A DNA stretch of 62,091 bases, from the NCBI GenBank assembly GCA_017889725.1, contig JAGGAE010000005.1:1-62091 (forward strand). Reading direction: 5' to 3'. Positions 1 through 10,794 of the stretch are shown in pieces (position 1 is the stretch's first letter; the number at the start of each line of letters is the position of its first letter). The DNA is from Bacillota bacterium (GTDB taxonomy: Bacteria; Bacillota; Negativicutes; Sporomusales; CTSoil-080). Made by a program: the position numbers and the translations under genes. The notes beneath the pieces were generated by a model. It ran no database searches. It was given only the letters and a program-made list of their open reading frames with translations, and was not told the origin of the DNA.

Positions 1-552
1 AATTAACACATAGGCAAACGCCGGCCCGCTGCCAGATAACCCGGTTACAGCATCCATCGCGTTCTCACTTACCACTACCGCCCGCCCAACAGAAGAAAAA
101 ATACTTAGGGCCAGTTCACCCATATCAGGCGTAGCCGCCTTTCCCAGAGCAATGGCCGACATCCCGGCTGACACGGCTACCGGGGTATTGGGCATAACCC
201 GTATAATAGGTACGCCTGACAGTTTTTCTTCTAATACAGCAAGAGTAATCCCTGCAGCGATGGAAATTGTCACCGTGTTACGCGAAACCGCGCCGGAAAT
301 TTCATCTAATACCCCTTGGATTACTTGCGGTTTTACGGCCAAAATCAAAATATCGGCTTGCCTTACTACTGACAGACTATCATAAGTTGTGGCAACTTTA
401 TAGTTATCGGCTAAATAAGCCAAACGATCTTTAGATACATCGCTAACGCTGATTTGCCCGGCTTCCACTAGCTCAGCAGCCACCAACCCCCGAATCAGCG
501 CCTCCGCCATCGCTCCGCCGCCTATAAAACTTATCTTCTTATCTTTTAGCAT
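1..552 (-). CDS. proC: pyrroline-5-carboxylate reductase, partial (runs off window edge)
   Basis: Manual minus-strand translation from ATG at 552: MLKDKKISFIGGGAMAEALIRGLVAAELVEAGQISVSD...ADILILAVKPQV; Rossmann GGGAMAEA and AVKPQ motifs of ProC; upstream GGAGG. Confidence 0.9.
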   Translation of the reverse strand, partial: MLKDKKISFIGGGAMAEALIRGLVAAELVEAGQISVSDVSKDRLAYLADNYKVATTYDSLSVVRQADILILAVKPQVIQGVLDEISGAVSRNTVTISIAAGITLAVLEEKLSGVPIIRVMPNTPVAVSAGMSAIALGKAATPDMGELALSIFSSVGRAVVVSENAMDAVTGLSGSGPAFAYVLI

Positions 553-586
553 ATATTCCTCCTAGTTTCGGCGGTCTAAATAGCAT

Positions 587-1015
587 TTATTTTTTGTTGC
601 CCCAAGGGATAAACGATCTATCATTCTCTTCTCTAGAGCTATAACTAACATCTACATTATTAGGCGCACATAAGAAGATGTGGTTTCCTATCTTCTGGAT
701 ACTGCCACTTAACGCATACGTGGTTCCGCTGACAAAATCAATCATCCGTTTCGCCACATCCGCATCGGTGTTCTCCAAATTAACCACAACCGGCTTGCGG
801 CTTTTTAAATGCTCAGCCACATGCTGTGCATCATCAAAAGATACTGGTTCCACTACCATGACTTTCACCTGTTTAGCAGCAGTAGGTAAATTTACCAGAT
901 TACCTTTTTTCGCTCTGGGTTCAGCATCCTCATGATGAACAGCCATTTCTTCTTCCCCAACTTCTTCCGTTTCTAAAAGTCCAAGTCCGCCCCAAACCTT
1001 TTCCATAAATTTCAT
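587..1015 (-). CDS. sepF: cell division protein SepF
   Basis: MKFMEKVWGGLGL...VKVMVVEPVSFDDAQHVAEHLKSRKPVVVNLENTDADVAKRMIDFVSGTTYALSGSIQKIGNHIFLCAPNNVDV; start set at ATG 1015 after a GGGGGG ribosome site (ORF track starts at 1030). Confidence 0.93.
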   Translation of the reverse strand: MKFMEKVWGGLGLLETEEVGEEEMAVHHEDAEPRAKKGNLVNLPTAAKQVKVMVVEPVSFDDAQHVAEHLKSRKPVVVNLENTDADVAKRMIDFVSGTTYALSGSIQKIGNHIFLCAPNNVDVSYSSREENDRSFIPWGNKK

Positions 1016-1030
1016 TGCTATACCCCCCAC

Positions 1031-1732
1031 TTAATAATTACGCGAACCAAAAATTCCTGTTCCAACTCTGATTAAATTCGCACCCTCTTCTATCGCCACG
1101 GCATAGTCATTCGTCATTCCCATCGAAAGCCACTCCATATGAGTATTCGGAATATTTGCGGCCTTAAGCTTACTAAACCATCGATATAATTCCTTGAAGA
1201 TAGGCCTGGCCTCTTCAGCATCCTCATAGTACGGTGCTATAGTCATAAGTCCGCACAACCGTACATGCTCAAGCAAACTCGCTGTTTGTGTAAGTTCAAA
1301 TAACTCATCCGGCCTTATCCCAAACTTTGTATCTTCGTCAGCTACATTAACCTGAATGAGTATATCCTGGCGTTTACCCATTTTGCCAGCTATTCGATTA
1401 ATTTCTTCAGCCAGCCGTTGGCTGTCTACTGAATGGATTAAATCAAACTGTTCTACGGCTTGACGAACTTTGTTAGTCTGCAAATGGCCAATCAAATGCC
1501 ATTCGACAGTATGTCCTATTTTTTCCGCTTTGGATAGCGCTTCCTGAACCCGGTTTTCCCCTATAGCTTGCATTCCGCAAGAAATTGCTTCACAGGCTAG
1601 CTCAGCGGGGTGATTTTTGGTAACAGCAACAAGCTTCACTGTATTGCCGGTTCCGGTAAGTGACAACTCCCTCCGGGACAGCGCCGCCCTTATTTGATCT
1701 TGGATACTGTTTATGTTTTCAGCAATTATCAT
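1031..1732 (-). CDS. YggS family pyridoxal phosphate-dependent protein
   Basis: VAVTKNHPAE...IGENRVQEA...WHLIGHLQTNK...LSMGMTNDYAVAIEEGANLIRVGTGIFG; GGAGG precedes ATG at 1732. Confidence 0.93.
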   Translation of the reverse strand: MIIAENINSIQDQIRAALSRRELSLTGTGNTVKLVAVTKNHPAELACEAISCGMQAIGENRVQEALSKAEKIGHTVEWHLIGHLQTNKVRQAVEQFDLIHSVDSQRLAEEINRIAGKMGKRQDILIQVNVADEDTKFGIRPDELFELTQTASLLEHVRLCGLMTIAPYYEDAEEARPIFKELYRWFSKLKAANIPNTHMEWLSMGMTNDYAVAIEEGANLIRVGTGIFGSRNY

Positions 1733-2050
1733 GGATAAATCCTCCACTGCCATTATTATTCGCTCATTTATAGTTTTCTCCTCTTATGTTATGGTATTAT
1801 TATACTTTTTTATGTTTCTATTAATCAATAGTCCAGGCGGCTAAGAACACTATATTTACTGGTTTTTTCTATTTTTTTTATTACTGGCGCGAGATGTAAA
1901 ATGAGACCCTAGTCCTATTCTCATAAACAACCAATTTTACTCCCCCTCTCCGCGAAACTACAAAATAATACAGGTACTTGATAACGCTCTGATAAGTTGT
2001 TACCATTAATCTGTATGTAAACTTTTCCCCAGCTTTGCCTTAAGTTTTTA

Positions 2051-3505
2051 TTGTACTATTTCAGGAGGCTTGATTGCAGCATGACTAATACATTATCCAA
2101 TCCAATACATAACCCCTGGCTTATACTGACAGTTACTGCTACCGGAACTTTTATGGCAACACTTGATGCTGGCATTGTCAGTGTAGCCTTGCCTACCATT
2201 ACTGCCAGCTTTCAAGCTGATTTACCTCTGGCCCAATGGGTAGTATCGGCGTATCTCTTAGTCATTTCGAGCTTATTGCCTATTTTTGGCCGGGCGGGAG
2301 ATATGTACGGACACCGTCTTGTTTATACGAGCGGCTTTGTTGTGTTTACGGTAAGTTCCATTGCCTGCGGTCTTTCTCATAGCATAGGCTCACTTATAGC
2401 TATGCGTGTCTTACAGGCCATTGGCGCTTCTATGCTTATGGCAAACGCCCCCGGAATTGTCGCCCGCGCATTCCCCCCTTCTCTTCGCGGCCGCGCCTTA
2501 GGCATAAACGGCACAGTAGTAGCCTTAGGCAGTATGACCGGGCCGGGCCTCGGCGGATTACTAGTCGGCACTTTGGGATGGCAATCCATTTTTTTTGTCA
2601 ATATTCCCGTGGGTATCGCCGGAATTATGCTGGCGCGAATATTTTTGCCATCTGGTGAAAAAAAGCATGACGAAACCTTTGATTTTAAAGGTGCCGCTTG
2701 CTTTTCTCTGGGTATTTGTATTCTCCTCTTAGTCCTGTCTCACGGAGTAGACTGGGGCTGGACCTCCTTTTATGTAAAAGCCGGCTTTACCGTCTCCATT
2801 TTATCCTTCTTTTTATTTTTTCACATAGAAAAGCGGACGGAACATCCTATGATTGATTTATCTTTATTTCGCATCCGCCCCTTTCTGGCAGGCAACTTGT
2901 CTGGGTTGCTGTCCTTTATGGCCGTGTTTTGCAATTCCATTATGCTTCCTTTTTATCTCAGCACCGTTCTTCAGCTCTCGCCAACCCAAATCGGCCTACT
3001 CATCACGCCATTCCCTTTAATCATGGCGGTAACCGCACCATTTAGCGGATACTTGTCTGATAAGATAAGTCCGGTCATTCTAACTACCGGCGGCCTGGCA
3101 ATCACAACAGCAGGATTATTAGTCCTATCGACATTAGGAACAACAACCTCACTCTGGCAAATTGCCATTATGCAAGGTGTACTCGGCCTCGGCAACGGGT
3201 TCTTTCAGGCCCCTAATAATAATAGTGTAATGAGTTCGGTGCCCCAGAGCAAAACTGGCATTGCAGGCAGTATAAACGCTTTGATGCGTAATCTCGGCAT
3301 GGTGACCGGAACGGCAGCAGCCGTTTCCGTTTTTGAAAACCACCGTCGTTATTTACTGGCCGACATCGCCCAACCAGATCATGTGCAAACCATTGCCGCC
3401 TTTTTATCTGGATATCATTCAGCCTTACTGGTTGGCGCTGCCTTCGCCGCGATAGGCGCATTTATATCCCTCAACCGCAAAGCCCACTTTGCCCCCAATA
3501 AATAA
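2051..3505 (+). CDS. MFS transporter, DHA2/EmrB-QacA type
   Basis: 14-TM pattern; LDAGIVSVALPTI, GRAGDMYGHR motif. True start may be ATG 2081. Confidence 0.88.
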   Translation: MYYFRRLDCSMTNTLSNPIHNPWLILTVTATGTFMATLDAGIVSVALPTITASFQADLPLAQWVVSAYLLVISSLLPIFGRAGDMYGHRLVYTSGFVVFTVSSIACGLSHSIGSLIAMRVLQAIGASMLMANAPGIVARAFPPSLRGRALGINGTVVALGSMTGPGLGGLLVGTLGWQSIFFVNIPVGIAGIMLARIFLPSGEKKHDETFDFKGAACFSLGICILLLVLSHGVDWGWTSFYVKAGFTVSILSFFLFFHIEKRTEHPMIDLSLFRIRPFLAGNLSGLLSFMAVFCNSIMLPFYLSTVLQLSPTQIGLLITPFPLIMAVTAPFSGYLSDKISPVILTTGGLAITTAGLLVLSTLGTTTSLWQIAIMQGVLGLGNGFFQAPNNNSVMSSVPQSKTGIAGSINALMRNLGMVTGTAAAVSVFENHRRYLLADIAQPDHVQTIAAFLSGYHSALLVGAAFAAIGAFISLNRKAHFAPNK

Positions 3506-3516
3506 AAAAGATTAAA

Positions 3517-3566
3517 TAATAAGCGCAATGCAACTACACTTTTTTTGGCAGTTGCTTGCGCTTATT
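3517..3566. terminator. bidirectional hairpin terminator between convergent genes
   Basis: AATAAGCGCAATGCAACT...AGTTGCTTGCGCTTATT inverted repeat. Confidence 0.75.
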
Positions 3567-3591
3567 TACTCTACCCCAATTCAAGAACATT

Positions 3592-5088
3592 TTATGCACA
3601 TTGCTCCGAATTGTTGCCGTTCAGTAACCGGCGGAACTCTTGACCATCCAAATTTTCACATACCAAGAGCAGTTCAACGGTTTTTAACAACACTGAAGCA
3701 TACTGGTTTAAAATATCCTGCACCCGATTTTCGGTTTTTTGAAAAATAGTCACAATCGCCGAATGCAACAAATCTTTCGGCAAATCATCCGGTGAAACAA
3801 TCCCTAATTCAGACATACCTCCATGCACAATCTTGCGAGCCAAGTCAGCCGCCTGCTGAAAGTCACTCGATGCCCCGGTACTGCGGTTTCCGAGTATAAT
3901 CTCCTCCGCAACTGCTCCGGCAAGAGCTACCGCAATTCGTGCTTCGAGATAATCACTAGTATATAGATACAAGTCTTCGCCCGGTGACTGACGAACATAT
4001 CCTAAAGCTTTCCCCCGGGCCGAAACATTGACACTGGCAACCGATCCCGGCTGAACGACCTCGCTCACTATGGCATGTCCGGCTTCATGAACCGCGATCC
4101 GGTGTTTTTCGGATTTTCCTGGCAGTCGGTCCAACTTTTCTCCCATAATGACCTTGTCAATCGCTCCTGCAAGATGATCCATTGTTATTTGATTTACCCC
4201 GTCCCGGAGCGCCATTATCGCCGCTTCATTCACCAGACTTTCGAGATGCGCTCCTGAAAATCCGAAGGTCGCTGTAGCAATCTCCTCTAAAGAGACCTCT
4301 ACTGCCAGGGGTTTATTACGGGTGTGAAGCTTAAGGATGTGATACCTCCCACTCCGGTCCGGCAAATCCACTTGAACCTGACGGTCAAACCGCCCTGGAC
4401 GCAGTAAGGCAGGATCCAGCATGTCTGCTCGGTTGGTTGCCCCAATAACTAAAAGACGGATATCGTCATTCTCTGGCATGCCGTCCATCTGAACTAATAA
4501 CTCATTCAGCGTTTGATCATACTCTAAGTGCCCGGAATTCTGTCCCCTTTTTCCCCCTAAAACTTCAATCTCGTCAATAAAGACCACTGCACTGGGTTTT
4601 CCTAGCTTTTTTGCCAAAGAGCGGGCCTGCTTAAATAACTGTCTAACCCGCTGAGCGCCTACGCCCACATACATCTCCACAAACTCCGAACCGCTTGCGG
4701 CGACAAAAGCAGAATTGGTAAACTGCGCAGCGGCTTTGGCTAACAGGGTTTTTCCGGTTCCCGGCGGCCCATTGAGCAGTAAGCCTTTCAACGGACGAAT
4801 GCCCAACTCACGGATGGCTTCCGCATTGGCAATAAAATGTAACGCCTCTATCAGCTCATTTTTAGCAACCTCTTGACCACCGATATCCTCAAAGGCCACC
4901 GTGCTTTCCCCTTTAGGTTTTTCAAAAACCGCAAACGATTTTCCGCCTGGACGTATGTTACCAAAATAAAACAACGCCCCAGCCACACCGGCAATGAAAA
5001 ATAACGGCCACAAGTTAACTCCCTGCCATATCAAAAAGAAAATCAGCCCTGTTCCTATTCCTAAACCATACTCTATGCACCGCATCAC
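3592..5088 (-). CDS. compact FtsH-like membrane AAA+ zinc metalloprotease
   Basis: GPPGTGKT Walker A, VVFIDEIE Walker B, pore FVE, SRH ATNRADMLDPALLRPGRFDRQV, zinc HEAGH, GASSDFQQAADLAR; short N-terminal TM hairpin only. Confidence 0.9.
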   Translation of the reverse strand: MMRCIEYGLGIGTGLIFFLIWQGVNLWPLFFIAGVAGALFYFGNIRPGGKSFAVFEKPKGESTVAFEDIGGQEVAKNELIEALHFIANAEAIRELGIRPLKGLLLNGPPGTGKTLLAKAAAQFTNSAFVAASGSEFVEMYVGVGAQRVRQLFKQARSLAKKLGKPSAVVFIDEIEVLGGKRGQNSGHLEYDQTLNELLVQMDGMPENDDIRLLVIGATNRADMLDPALLRPGRFDRQVQVDLPDRSGRYHILKLHTRNKPLAVEVSLEEIATATFGFSGAHLESLVNEAAIMALRDGVNQITMDHLAGAIDKVIMGEKLDRLPGKSEKHRIAVHEAGHAIVSEVVQPGSVASVNVSARGKALGYVRQSPGEDLYLYTSDYLEARIAVALAGAVAEEIILGNRSTGASSDFQQAADLARKIVHGGMSELGIVSPDDLPKDLLHSAIVTIFQKTENRVQDILNQYASVLLKTVELLLVCENLDGQEFRRLLNGNNSEQCA

Positions 5089-5624
5089 TTCACCTCCTGA
5101 TCTGCGCTTGTCCGGGGTACTACCGAGTACAGTGCAGCCTGCCCGTGAGTAAGCGATACATACATATATTTACTGTCCACATACACCTTTGCCTCTACTT
5201 GACTAGCCGCCGCCCTTGTCTTAACCGCTTCGGCCATCGCTGAAAACTTACCGGTTACCACCGCTTCCTGCACATAATAATGAGTATCATAATAGACTTT
5301 TTCCAATTCCGGAGTCCGACGGTCCTTTAATATGACCGAAAAAGGCTTACGCCCTAACACATTTTGACTTACTGATAAAATCTCATTATATGTTTTCTGC
5401 AAATCACTCACCTCTCCGAGTGAAACCACGATTACTGGCCGGTCAGCATTTTTACCGATATTTGACCATGTTACTTCCTCAACGCCAGCAATGCCCTGAA
5501 TGCCTTTATCCAGCGGTTGCACTACCCCGTATTTACTCCATAACTGCTGGGCAGATACCAGTACCACGACAGTGACTAACAGGGCAGTTAAATATCTCAC
5601 CCATTTATTGTCATTCCAAGTCAT
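5085..5624 (-). CDS. single-pass membrane protein of unknown function, overlapping the FtsH-like gene
   Basis: GGGGAGGAG ribosome site; N-terminal TM (YLTALLVTVVVLVSA) then ~150 aa soluble domain; stop overlaps the next start (ATGA). Confidence 0.8.
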   Translation of the reverse strand: MTWNDNKWVRYLTALLVTVVVLVSAQQLWSKYGVVQPLDKGIQGIAGVEEVTWSNIGKNADRPVIVVSLGEVSDLQKTYNEILSVSQNVLGRKPFSVILKDRRTPELEKVYYDTHYYVQEAVVTGKFSAMAEAVKTRAAASQVEAKVYVDSKYMYVSLTHGQAALYSVVPRTSADQEVK

Positions 5625-5788
5625 GTTTCTCCTCCCCGCGTCATTTAGTTAACATAATTATAACATTCATCCTCCATTTAGAAAACTTGTACTAATTGGC
5701 ATAAAATTTGATGATGAGCTCATACTATATCTGAGTTAAAATCAACCCTGATAATACTTGATTTGAAAAGTTGAAAGGAGGGTATTTT

Positions 5789-5983
5789 TTGGACAGAGCG
5801 GCATTAATTTTAGTCATTGTTGGTGCATTCAACTGGTTGCTGGTGGGACTCTTCCAGTATGACCTTGTCGCCAGCCTGTTTGGCGGACAATCTTCACTTA
5901 TCAGTCGAGCCATATATACCTTGGTTGGACTATCCGGGGTATGGACCATTTCCCTACTGTTCCGGGAACGGGATAAAGCGTAA
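5789..5983 (+). CDS. DUF378-like small membrane protein
   Basis: AAAGGAGGG followed by TTG at 5789; MDRAALILVIVGAFNWLLVGLFQYDLVASLFGGQSSLISRAIYTLVGLSGVW. Confidence 0.8.
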   Translation: MDRAALILVIVGAFNWLLVGLFQYDLVASLFGGQSSLISRAIYTLVGLSGVWTISLLFRERDKA

Positions 5984-6096
5984 CCGTTGCCTAACAATAG
6001 GGCCGCAGCTATATACTTCACAGTAGAACACAAAATGGCTGTCCTCAATAAAATTGAGACAGCCATCACTTATGTTTATAATTCTTTACTTAAAAA

Positions 6097-6723
6097 CTAT
6101 TTTCGCCTTCCATCCAGTTCTTTGAATAAATCCGTCGGAGTTAATTTGTGGTAAACTAAAAGTACAAGACAATGATACCAAAGATCTGCCATTTCGTAGA
6201 GAATCTCAGATTGACTGTTGTTTTTAGAAGCAATAATAGTTTCAGCCGCTTCCTCCCCTACTTTTTTAAGTATTTTGTCTTGCCCTTTATTAAATAAATA
6301 GGTTGTATAGGAACCTTCCGCCGGATTTTCCTGGCGATCTTTTATTACTCTAAACAGTTCATAGATGATACTGATCGGTAATTTTTCCCCCTGATTTATT
6401 CCCACACTTTCGACTTTCCGGCTGAAACACGAATACGTGCCCTCGTGACAGGCCACTCCGGTTTGATCCACCTTTACCAGCAGGGTATCTCCATCGCAAT
6501 CATAATACAATTCACGTACCTTCTGAATATGCCCGGATGTTTCTCCCTTATGCCAGAGAGCCTGACGACTACGGCTAAAAAACCAGGTTTCACCGCTTTC
6601 CATCGTTTTTTCAAGCGATTCTTTGTTCATATAGGCTAACATGAGAACTTCACCGCTTGCCGCATCTTGAACAATAGCCGGAATTAGACCATCCTTGTTA
6701 AATGTAATATGCTCCATACTCAT
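6097..6723 (-). CDS. hisIE: bifunctional phosphoribosyl-AMP cyclohydrolase/phosphoribosyl-ATP pyrophosphatase
   Basis: [19 protein letters not shown]...[12 protein letters not shown]-terminal [15 protein letters not shown]...ADLWYH. Confidence 0.95.
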   Translation of the reverse strand: MSMEHITFNKDGLIPAIVQDAASGEVLMLAYMNKESLEKTMESGETWFFSRSRQALWHKGETSGHIQKVRELYYDCDGDTLLVKVDQTGVACHEGTYSCFSRKVESVGINQGEKLPISIIYELFRVIKDRQENPAEGSYTTYLFNKGQDKILKKVGEEAAETIIASKNNSQSEILYEMADLWYHCLVLLVYHKLTPTDLFKELDGRRK

Positions 6724-7478
6724 AGTCTTACCTCCACTCCTCTGGATCGTAAATACTCCTTAACCTGACGTACAGTAAACTGGCCGTAGTGGAAAACAGA
6801 CGCCGCCAGTACAGCATCGGCCTTTCCTGTCGTAAGCACTTCATAAAAATGCTCCATTGTGCCAGCGCCTCCGGAAGCAATTACCGGGACCGCTACCATC
6901 TCGGAGACAGCGGCTGTCAGTTCGAGATCATATCCATCCTTGGTGCCGTCTTTATCCATGCTGGTCAAAAGGATTTCCCCAGCCCCCATTTGAGTAGCCC
7001 GGCACACCCATTCCAACACATCAATTCCAGTCGGCGTACGACCACCGTTAATGAAAACTTCCCATTTACCCGAGCCGACCTTTCTGGCGTCAACTGCCAA
7101 TACAATGCATTGACGACCAAAGCGTTTGGCCCCTTCCGCTAACAGCTCTGGATTTTTTACCGCTGCTGTGTTCAAAGATACTTTATCCGCTCCGGCCTTT
7201 AACATCTTGCGAATGTCCTCGACGGTGCGAATACCGCCGCCAACGGTAAGGGGAATAAACACATTGGAAGCAGTCCCCTTAACTACCTCGACCATAGTAT
7301 CGCGTTCTTCAGCAGAAGCAGTTATATCCAAAAAAACCAGTTCGTCGGCAATTTCTTGATCGTAGACTGAGGCCAGTTCTATAGGATCGCCAGCATCGCG
7401 CAATCCGACAAAGTTAGTGCCTTTCACTACCCGGCCATCTTTGACATCAAGGCATGGGATAATCCTCTTAGTATACAC
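6720..7478 (-). CDS. hisF: imidazole glycerol phosphate synthase cyclase subunit
   Basis: [28 protein letters not shown]. Confidence 0.97.
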   Translation of the reverse strand: MYTKRIIPCLDVKDGRVVKGTNFVGLRDAGDPIELASVYDQEIADELVFLDITASAEERDTMVEVVKGTASNVFIPLTVGGGIRTVEDIRKMLKAGADKVSLNTAAVKNPELLAEGAKRFGRQCIVLAVDARKVGSGKWEVFINGGRTPTGIDVLEWVCRATQMGAGEILLTSMDKDGTKDGYDLELTAAVSEMVAVPVIASGGAGTMEHFYEVLTTGKADAVLAASVFHYGQFTVRQVKEYLRSRGVEVRL

Positions 7479-8212
7479 TAGTTTTGACCTCCCTTCGCGA
7501 CTTGTATCGCCTGGGTCAGGCTGACCGCTCCGGTGTAAAGTGCTTTGCCGACAATAACGCCTTCCACCCCGTCTTCCCGAGCCTCTTTCACCGCAATAAT
7601 ATCTTCGATGCTGCTGACTCCTCCCGAGGCGATCACCTTAATGCCGGTTGTTTTTGCCAGACTGCGGGTTGCCTTCACATTTACGCCGGTTAGCGTGCCA
7701 TCGCGGGAAATATCCGTATAAATAATCCGGCTAACGCCAACTCCGGCCATACGTACTGCCAAATCTTCCGCGCCGATTCCGCCGGATTCCCCCCAGCCTT
7801 CCACCGCTACCTGCCCGTTGCGAACGTCAATGCCCACTACAACTTGCTCCTGAAATTGGGCGCAAGCGCTTTCCACAAGTGCAGGCTGTTTAACTGCTAC
7901 CGAGCCTACTATAACCCGGGATATTCCCACGTCCAAAAGCATCTTAATATTATCCAGCGTCCTTATACCACCCCCGATTTGAACGGGAATATCGATAGCC
8001 CGGGTAATGGCCTTTACCACATTGAGATTTACCGGTTTACCGGCCAACGCCCCGTCCAAGTCAACAACGTGCAGGTATGTTGCACCCTCTTCTTCCCAGC
8101 GCAATGCCATATCTACCGGATTGTCGGCAAACACTGTTTCCGCATCAAATCGGCCTTCCGTAAGACGGACGCATTTTCCGCCTCGAATGTCAATTGCCGG
8201 AAATATTATCAT
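7478..8212 (-). CDS. hisA: ProFAR isomerase
   Basis: [20 protein letters not shown]...[15 protein letters not shown]. Confidence 0.97.
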   Translation of the reverse strand: MIIFPAIDIRGGKCVRLTEGRFDAETVFADNPVDMALRWEEEGATYLHVVDLDGALAGKPVNLNVVKAITRAIDIPVQIGGGIRTLDNIKMLLDVGISRVIVGSVAVKQPALVESACAQFQEQVVVGIDVRNGQVAVEGWGESGGIGAEDLAVRMAGVGVSRIIYTDISRDGTLTGVNVKATRSLAKTTGIKVIASGGVSSIEDIIAVKEAREDGVEGVIVGKALYTGAVSLTQAIQVAKGGQN

Positions 8213-8817
8213 GATGCCAGCTCCTTAAAGTTCTGTAGTATTTTTAAACCGACTTCGCCGGACTTCTCAGGATGAAATTGCACTGCATGCACATTGCCCT
8301 TTGACACAGCCGCCGTCAGTGCTTCCCCATAGTCGGTAACTGCGGCAATAATGGAACGGTCAAGAGGCACTGCATGATAACTGTGCACAAAGTATACATA
8401 GGCTGATTCCGGAAGTCCGTTAAAAAGCAAGCTTTCCTTAGGATAGCACAAACTATTCCACCCCATATGCGGAATCTTAAGTCTCGGCGCATTTATTTTT
8501 CGTACCATCCCGGAAAAAACCCCTAACCCCGCTACACCAGGGTCCTCTTCACTACCTTCGAACAGCAATTGTTCCCCCAGGCAAATACCAAGAAAAGGGA
8601 CACCTCTCCCGATAACGTCCCGTATGACATCCACCAAATGATATTCTTGTAAATTTTTCATACAGTCGCCAAAGGCCCCAACACCTGGCAACACCACTTT
8701 ATCCGCGCCCATAATTACTCCGGCATCACTGGTAACAATCACTTCACTGCCCAACTTGATAAACGCTTTCTCCACGCTATGAAGATTGCCCATACCATAG
8801 TCAATAATTGCAATCAT
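8209..8817 (-). CDS. hisH: imidazole glycerol phosphate synthase glutaminase subunit
   Basis: IDYGMGNLHSVEKA; GICLGEQLLFE; VQFHPEKSG. Confidence 0.97.
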   Translation of the reverse strand: MIAIIDYGMGNLHSVEKAFIKLGSEVIVTSDAGVIMGADKVVLPGVGAFGDCMKNLQEYHLVDVIRDVIGRGVPFLGICLGEQLLFEGSEEDPGVAGLGVFSGMVRKINAPRLKIPHMGWNSLCYPKESLLFNGLPESAYVYFVHSYHAVPLDRSIIAAVTDYGEALTAAVSKGNVHAVQFHPEKSGEVGLKILQNFKELAS

Positions 8818-8828
8818 ACTTTATCCCC

Positions 8829-9416
8829 CTACAGACTGCCTTTCGTCGACATCACTCCCACAATACGCTCATCAACAGTGACTGCATCGGCTAATGCTCT
8901 GCCCACGGCTTTATAAATTGCTTCTGCAATATGGTGCGCATTTTTACCAGCCAAGAGCTTAACATGCACCGTTAGCCCTGCGTGAGTGACAATCGCCCGT
9001 AAAAACTCTTCCGTCAGTTCCCCTTCGTACTCTCCCATCGTAACCCGTGGTATGTCGGCATCAAAAACCAGAAAAGGCCGACCACTGATGTCCACGACAA
9101 CCATCGCCAGCGCCTCATCCATAGGAACAAACGCGGTTCCATAGCGCCGGATACCGTTTTTTTCACCCAGCGCTTCTTTAATGGCCTGGCCTAATACAAT
9201 ACCAGTATCTTCTACTGTATGATGCCCATCAACAACAATATCGCCAACAGCTTTTACCGTTAGGTCAAACAGTCCGTGTTTCGCCCAAAGCGTTAACATA
9301 TGGTCAAAAAATCCGATACCTGTAGATATAGTACCCTTACCGGAGCCGTCTATATCCAAAGATACCATGATATCGGTTTCTCCAGTTTTGCGCTCTACTT
9401 TGGCCTTTCGTTCCAT
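8829..9416 (-). CDS. hisB: imidazoleglycerol-phosphate dehydratase
   Basis: STGIGFFDHMLTLWAKHGLFDL; DGHHTVEDTGI; start set at MERKAKVERKTGETDI. Confidence 0.96.
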   Translation of the reverse strand: MERKAKVERKTGETDIMVSLDIDGSGKGTISTGIGFFDHMLTLWAKHGLFDLTVKAVGDIVVDGHHTVEDTGIVLGQAIKEALGEKNGIRRYGTAFVPMDEALAMVVVDISGRPFLVFDADIPRVTMGEYEGELTEEFLRAIVTHAGLTVHVKLLAGKNAHHIAEAIYKAVGRALADAVTVDERIVGVMSTKGSL

Positions 9417-9447
9417 GAACAACCCCCCCTTATCCATTCACCCGTCA

Positions 9448-10794
9448 TTATAATCCATTCTTCCTTATCCGTATGGCATTGGCATGGGCGACAAGACCCT
9501 CTGCCTCGGCCAAATGAATAATATCACCACTCGCAGCAGCAAGCGCTTCTTTTGTATAGGAAATAATGCTGGAACGCTTCATAAAGGTTTCCACATTCAG
9601 TACGGAGTAAAAACGAGCCGTACCACCTGTCGGAAGTACATGATTAGGTCCCGCAAAGTAATCTCCCAACGGTTCTGGCGAATAGGCTCCCAAAAAGACA
9701 GCCCCGGCATGCCGGACATAGGGGAGTAGACGAAATGGATCGGCGGTAAGTATCTCCAAATGCTCGGGTGCCGATAAATTAGCCAGCTCCATAGCAGAAA
9801 CTAGCGTATCGGTAATTAGTATTAATCCATTTCGTTCTATCGCCGCACTGGCAATGTCCCGTCGTGGAAGCTGCGCCAGTTGCTTTTGCACTTCCTCAGC
9901 TACTCTCTCCGCCAGAATCCTGTCATCAGTAATGACAATACTAGATGCTAACACATCATGCTCAGCCTGGCTGAGCATGTCGGCGGCAACATACTCCGGA
10001 TCAGCCGTTTTATCAGCAACAATTAATATTTCACTGGGACCGGCTAACATGTCTATATCGCAGTGCCCATATACAGCCTTTTTTGCTAAGGTTACAAAGA
10101 TATTGCCCGGACCGGTTATCTTGTCAACCTTAGGAAGAGATGTTGTCCCAAACGCTAGGGCGGCAACAGCCTGCGCACCGCCAGCCTTGTAGACCCTACT
10201 AACGCCGGATAGTCGGGCAGCAGCAAGCACATTGGGATTTACGCTCCCATCCCGAGAAGGAGGAACTACCATAACAATGTCTTCCACCCCGGCTACCGCA
10301 GCCGGCACGGCATTCATAATAACCGAAGAAGGATAGGCGGCGGTTCCGCCTGGTACATACAAGCCGACCCGTTCCAATGGTATACAGTTTTGTCCCAAAA
10401 TTGCGCCATGTTCCCGATAAGTAAGCCAGGATTTCGGCAACTGTTCGGCATGATAACGCTGGACATTTTCAACTGCCCGGGTAAGGGCTTCAAGAGTGGC
10501 ACTATCCACCGAAGCCAGCGCAACCTTAAACTCAGCCTCACTAACAAAAAGCTCATCCGCTTTCAGGTTGACACCATCAATGAGTTGAGTGTAACGCACC
10601 ACCGCTTCATCGCCGTTTGTCCTCACATCAGCCACAATTTTATCTACCACTTCGGCCGCCGTCAAATCCTGACCAAAGGTCTGTCTGATGCGTTCCCGCG
10701 CTCCCGTCCCTAACGTAACGGCATCAAACGGAGGTTTTTTTAGCAGTTCCCTAATTTTTTCCCGTCCTAACTTATCTGCATCAATGACTCTCAT
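9448..10794 (-). CDS. hisD: histidinol dehydrogenase
   Basis: VGLYVPGGTAAYPSSVIMNAVPA; KITGPGNIFVTLAKK; GPNHVLPTGGTARF. Confidence 0.97.
   Translation of the reverse strand: MRVIDADKLGREKIRELLKKPPFDAVTLGTGARERIRQTFGQDLTAAEVVDKIVADVRTNGDEAVVRYTQLIDGVNLKADELFVSEAEFKVALASVDSATLEALTRAVENVQRYHAEQLPKSWLTYREHGAILGQNCIPLERVGLYVPGGTAAYPSSVIMNAVPAAVAGVEDIVMVVPPSRDGSVNPNVLAAARLSGVSRVYKAGGAQAVAALAFGTTSLPKVDKITGPGNIFVTLAKKAVYGHCDIDMLAGPSEILIVADKTADPEYVAADMLSQAEHDVLASSIVITDDRILAERVAEEVQKQLAQLPRRDIASAAIERNGLILITDTLVSAMELANLSAPEHLEILTADPFRLLPYVRHAGAVFLGAYSPEPLGDYFAGPNHVLPTGGTARFYSVLNVETFMKRSSIISYTKEALAAASGDIIHLAEAEGLVAHANAIRIRKNGL

Noticed and set aside
2377-3461. Several 64-82 aa minus ORFs inside the first MFS gene
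   Set aside because: Antisense to an intact transporter; no supporting signals.
7844-8275. 143-aa + strand ORF opposite hisA/hisH and similar + ORFs across his and pur genes (e.g. 18027-18740, 21490-22107, 24026-24379)
   Set aside because: Fully overlap clearly identified minus-strand enzymes; no recognisable domains or initiation signals.
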